DNA of 6,449 nucleotides, taken from the NCBI GenBank assembly GCA_023129805.1, contig JAGMBK010000099.1, forward strand, positions 1 to 6,449, written 5' to 3'. Positions 5,128 through 6,449 of the stretch are shown in pieces. The number at the start of each line of letters is the position of its first letter. Within the stretch, counting starts at the first letter, position 1. Under the pieces are notes generated by a model that saw nothing but the letters and a program-made list of their open reading frames with translations, had not been told where the DNA came from and ran no database searches. A program made the position numbers and the translations under genes. The stretch is from Candidatus Zixiibacteriota bacterium (GTDB taxonomy: Bacteria > Zixibacteria > MSB-5A5 > SM1-73).

Positions 5128-6449
5128 TTATTCCTCTTTGTTCTTCACATTCAGCTCTAAATAAGAGGTTATCTTTATGAAGTCTGCCGCGGAAGCCTTA
5201 ATCGTTTGTCCATTAGTCCCCGGAAAATCAATATATCCCGCCATGTAAAATGGTACACTCGTAAATACCTGAAGCTCCTGGTGAGTTACATTTATCTCAA
5301 TCTGAGAAGAATTTGATTCCTTCACAGAACCATCATCGTTTAGCTCCCCTCCCGGAATATTCACCGGACCGATGACCAGATCCGGATTTGAAAAAAGATT
5401 CTCCAGATATTGGGAGAAAAATATTTTTGCTTTCGCCTCCAGAGGGAGATGACTTTCTATTTTTAAGATCACCTTACCGAAGTTGATCTGGTCCTCGATC
5501 AACTGCCTCACATCATCGTCCACCTCGTTGGAGTCTTGGTCTATCTGCACCTGACAGGAGTCCAGAATCAACTCCCAAGGAGAGCTAACTATTATTTTGC
5601 CAAAGAGGAAATCCTCCTCACCAACTATACCGAAGGATTGACCGTCTCCGCAGATGATCTCTCCTGTTACGGTAAGACTCTCGGGAACCGGGTTGAGAAG
5701 CGATTCCAACTGATCCTCGAAGATGGAGGTGATTGCGGTTCCAAAGGGACCGCTCGCTTCGATCTCTGCTTGAAGACTCAACTCTTGACCCTTCTCCCCT
5801 TGGATGATCACAGACAAATTAGCTGGAAGATCGACCCCATTGTGAATTTCCAGATTCAAACTGGCATTGGTTAAGTGTGCTGATTCAAAACCTGGAGGAA
5901 TCTCTAACTGTCGGGTGATTTGATCTATCTCCACCCGGGTTGACTCAATTATACCGCAAACCTGGCTAAAGACTATCTCTGAAACAATTATACCCACGCT
6001 GACTGAATCTGAAGATTTAAAATCAATCAAAGCACCTTCTGATCCCGGTGACCAAACTTTTGTCTGGGCCGTAACTTCATTCCCTTCGTTTGGTCTGAAC
6101 GTGTATCCATCCAGCACCAAACTTACGTCAGAATGACCTGAAGCTGGCAGGTAGCGCATAACCGATAATATCTGGTCATCCTTTTCTAATTCAGGAAAAT
6201 CAACCTGCACGTCTGCCCCTAAGTTGGTGAAATTGCGCAGATTTAAGGAGAGGCTTCCACTTTTGATCCGGGCACTGTCGATGATGCTGTTAGTAGGGAG
6301 AAGTATCACCTTCTCCCGTGATAGGTCAAAAGAGGAAACTTTAGCTCTTCCTTGAATAACCCTCAAGCTATCAAAGCTGAAGTTCAAAAGCAGATATTTG
6401 TTCTCCAGGGTTTGAATCTCCCCACCGGGAGTAGATACTTTTATTTGAA
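5128..6449 (-). CDS. Modular beta-rich surface protein, partner of the barrel gene (5' partial)
   Basis: The frame is open to the window edge, so the N-terminus is missing; 439 residues are visible. A TTG at 6387 is only an internal Leu codon, because coding-like sequence continues upstream of it. The visible part holds three modules about 130 residues apart, each led by a similar strand pair: GSLSLNLRNFTNLGADVQV, ASLNLEIHNGVDLPANLSV and GKVILKIESHLPLEAKAKI (visible residues about 64, 194 and 324). Later strands also repeat: FSQVCGIIESTRVEID resembles SSPWELILDSCQVQID. This fits tandem beta-sandwich domains. I see no catalytic motif or membrane segment. From memory, proteins of this style sit beside DUF5723 barrels in FCB-like genomes, hence surface or periplasmic partner is my inference. 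Its end overlaps the barrel gene's ribosome binding site. Confidence 0.7.
   Translation of the reverse strand, partial: QIKVSTPGGEIQTLENKYLLLNFSFDSLRVIQGRAKVSSFDLSREKVILLPTNSIIDSARIKSGSLSLNLRNFTNLGADVQVDFPELEKDDQILSVMRYLPASGHSDVSLVLDGYTFRPNEGNEVTAQTKVWSPGSEGALIDFKSSDSVSVGIIVSEIVFSQVCGIIESTRVEIDQITRQLEIPPGFESAHLTNASLNLEIHNGVDLPANLSVIIQGEKGQELSLQAEIEASGPFGTAITSIFEDQLESLLNPVPESLTVTGEIICGDGQSFGIVGEEDFLFGKIIVSSPWELILDSCQVQIDQDSNEVDDDVRQLIEDQINFGKVILKIESHLPLEAKAKIFFSQYLENLFSNPDLVIGPVNIPGGELNDDGSVKESNSSQIEINVTHQELQVFTSVPFYMAGYIDFPGTNGQTIKASAADFIKITSYLELNVKNKEE
5158..6276 (-). repeat. Three tandem protein modules of about 130 residues
   Basis: Module 1 spans about 6276-5890, module 2 about 5889-5500 and module 3 about 5499-5158. 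Alignment anchors are the G/A-S-L-x-L-x-(I/L)-x-N/S-type strand, which recurs at an interval of 130 residues twice, and the following A-x-(V/L)-x-(V/I) strand. DNA identity between modules is low, so the duplication is old. Boundaries are approximate. Confidence 0.55.

Noticed and set aside
6385..6387. TTG as start of the modular protein
   Set aside because: The frame remains open and protein-like to the window edge, and there is no ribosome binding site; the gene is simply truncated.

Overview
The window (roughly 45-50% GC by eye) looks chromosomal and comes from a Gram-negative bacterium. The evidence is an outer-membrane beta-barrel gene ending in a terminal Phe, and a secreted protease ending in a FlgD/Por-type C-terminal domain with the QNYPNPFNP motif. 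That tail is characteristic of the FCB group (Bacteroidetes/Ignavibacteria and relatives) and of several uncultured phyla near it. The exact lineage cannot be fixed from this piece.

Layout. Bases 1-62 are probably the 3' end of a plus-strand gene for an Ig-like surface protein. Bases 63-282 are an intergenic region rich in inverted repeats. rlmH (23S rRNA pseudouridine-1915 methyltransferase) follows on the plus strand from a TTG start at 283 to 774. Its transcript appears to end at a perfect 36-bp palindrome plus T-run (997-1036). Bases 1037-1436 hold no convincing gene but include a compact three-way-junction repeat at 1330-1382.

The rest is a run of minus-strand genes. In transcription order they are: (1) a 5'-truncated protein built of three modules of about 130 residues; (2) a DUF5723/PorV-like outer-membrane barrel, 4 bp downstream; (3) an overlooked 25-codon ORF for an extremely basic peptide, 22 bp downstream; (4) after a hairpin-bearing gap of 150 bp, a 620-residue M6-family zinc metalloprotease with a C-terminal sorting-type domain; and (5) 34 bp further, a small basic protein with an excellent Shine-Dalgarno whose frame appears broken by one base.

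Working together: genes 1 and 2 are almost certainly co-expressed and are probably surface/outer-membrane partners. The M6 protease is a plausible exported cargo. Calling this an export or assembly locus is inference from gene order and the C-terminal domain, not something shown directly. The points most worth a second look are the tiny basic ORF, the frameshifted small gene, the odd 50-residue extension ahead of the protease signal peptide, and the 130-residue modules.
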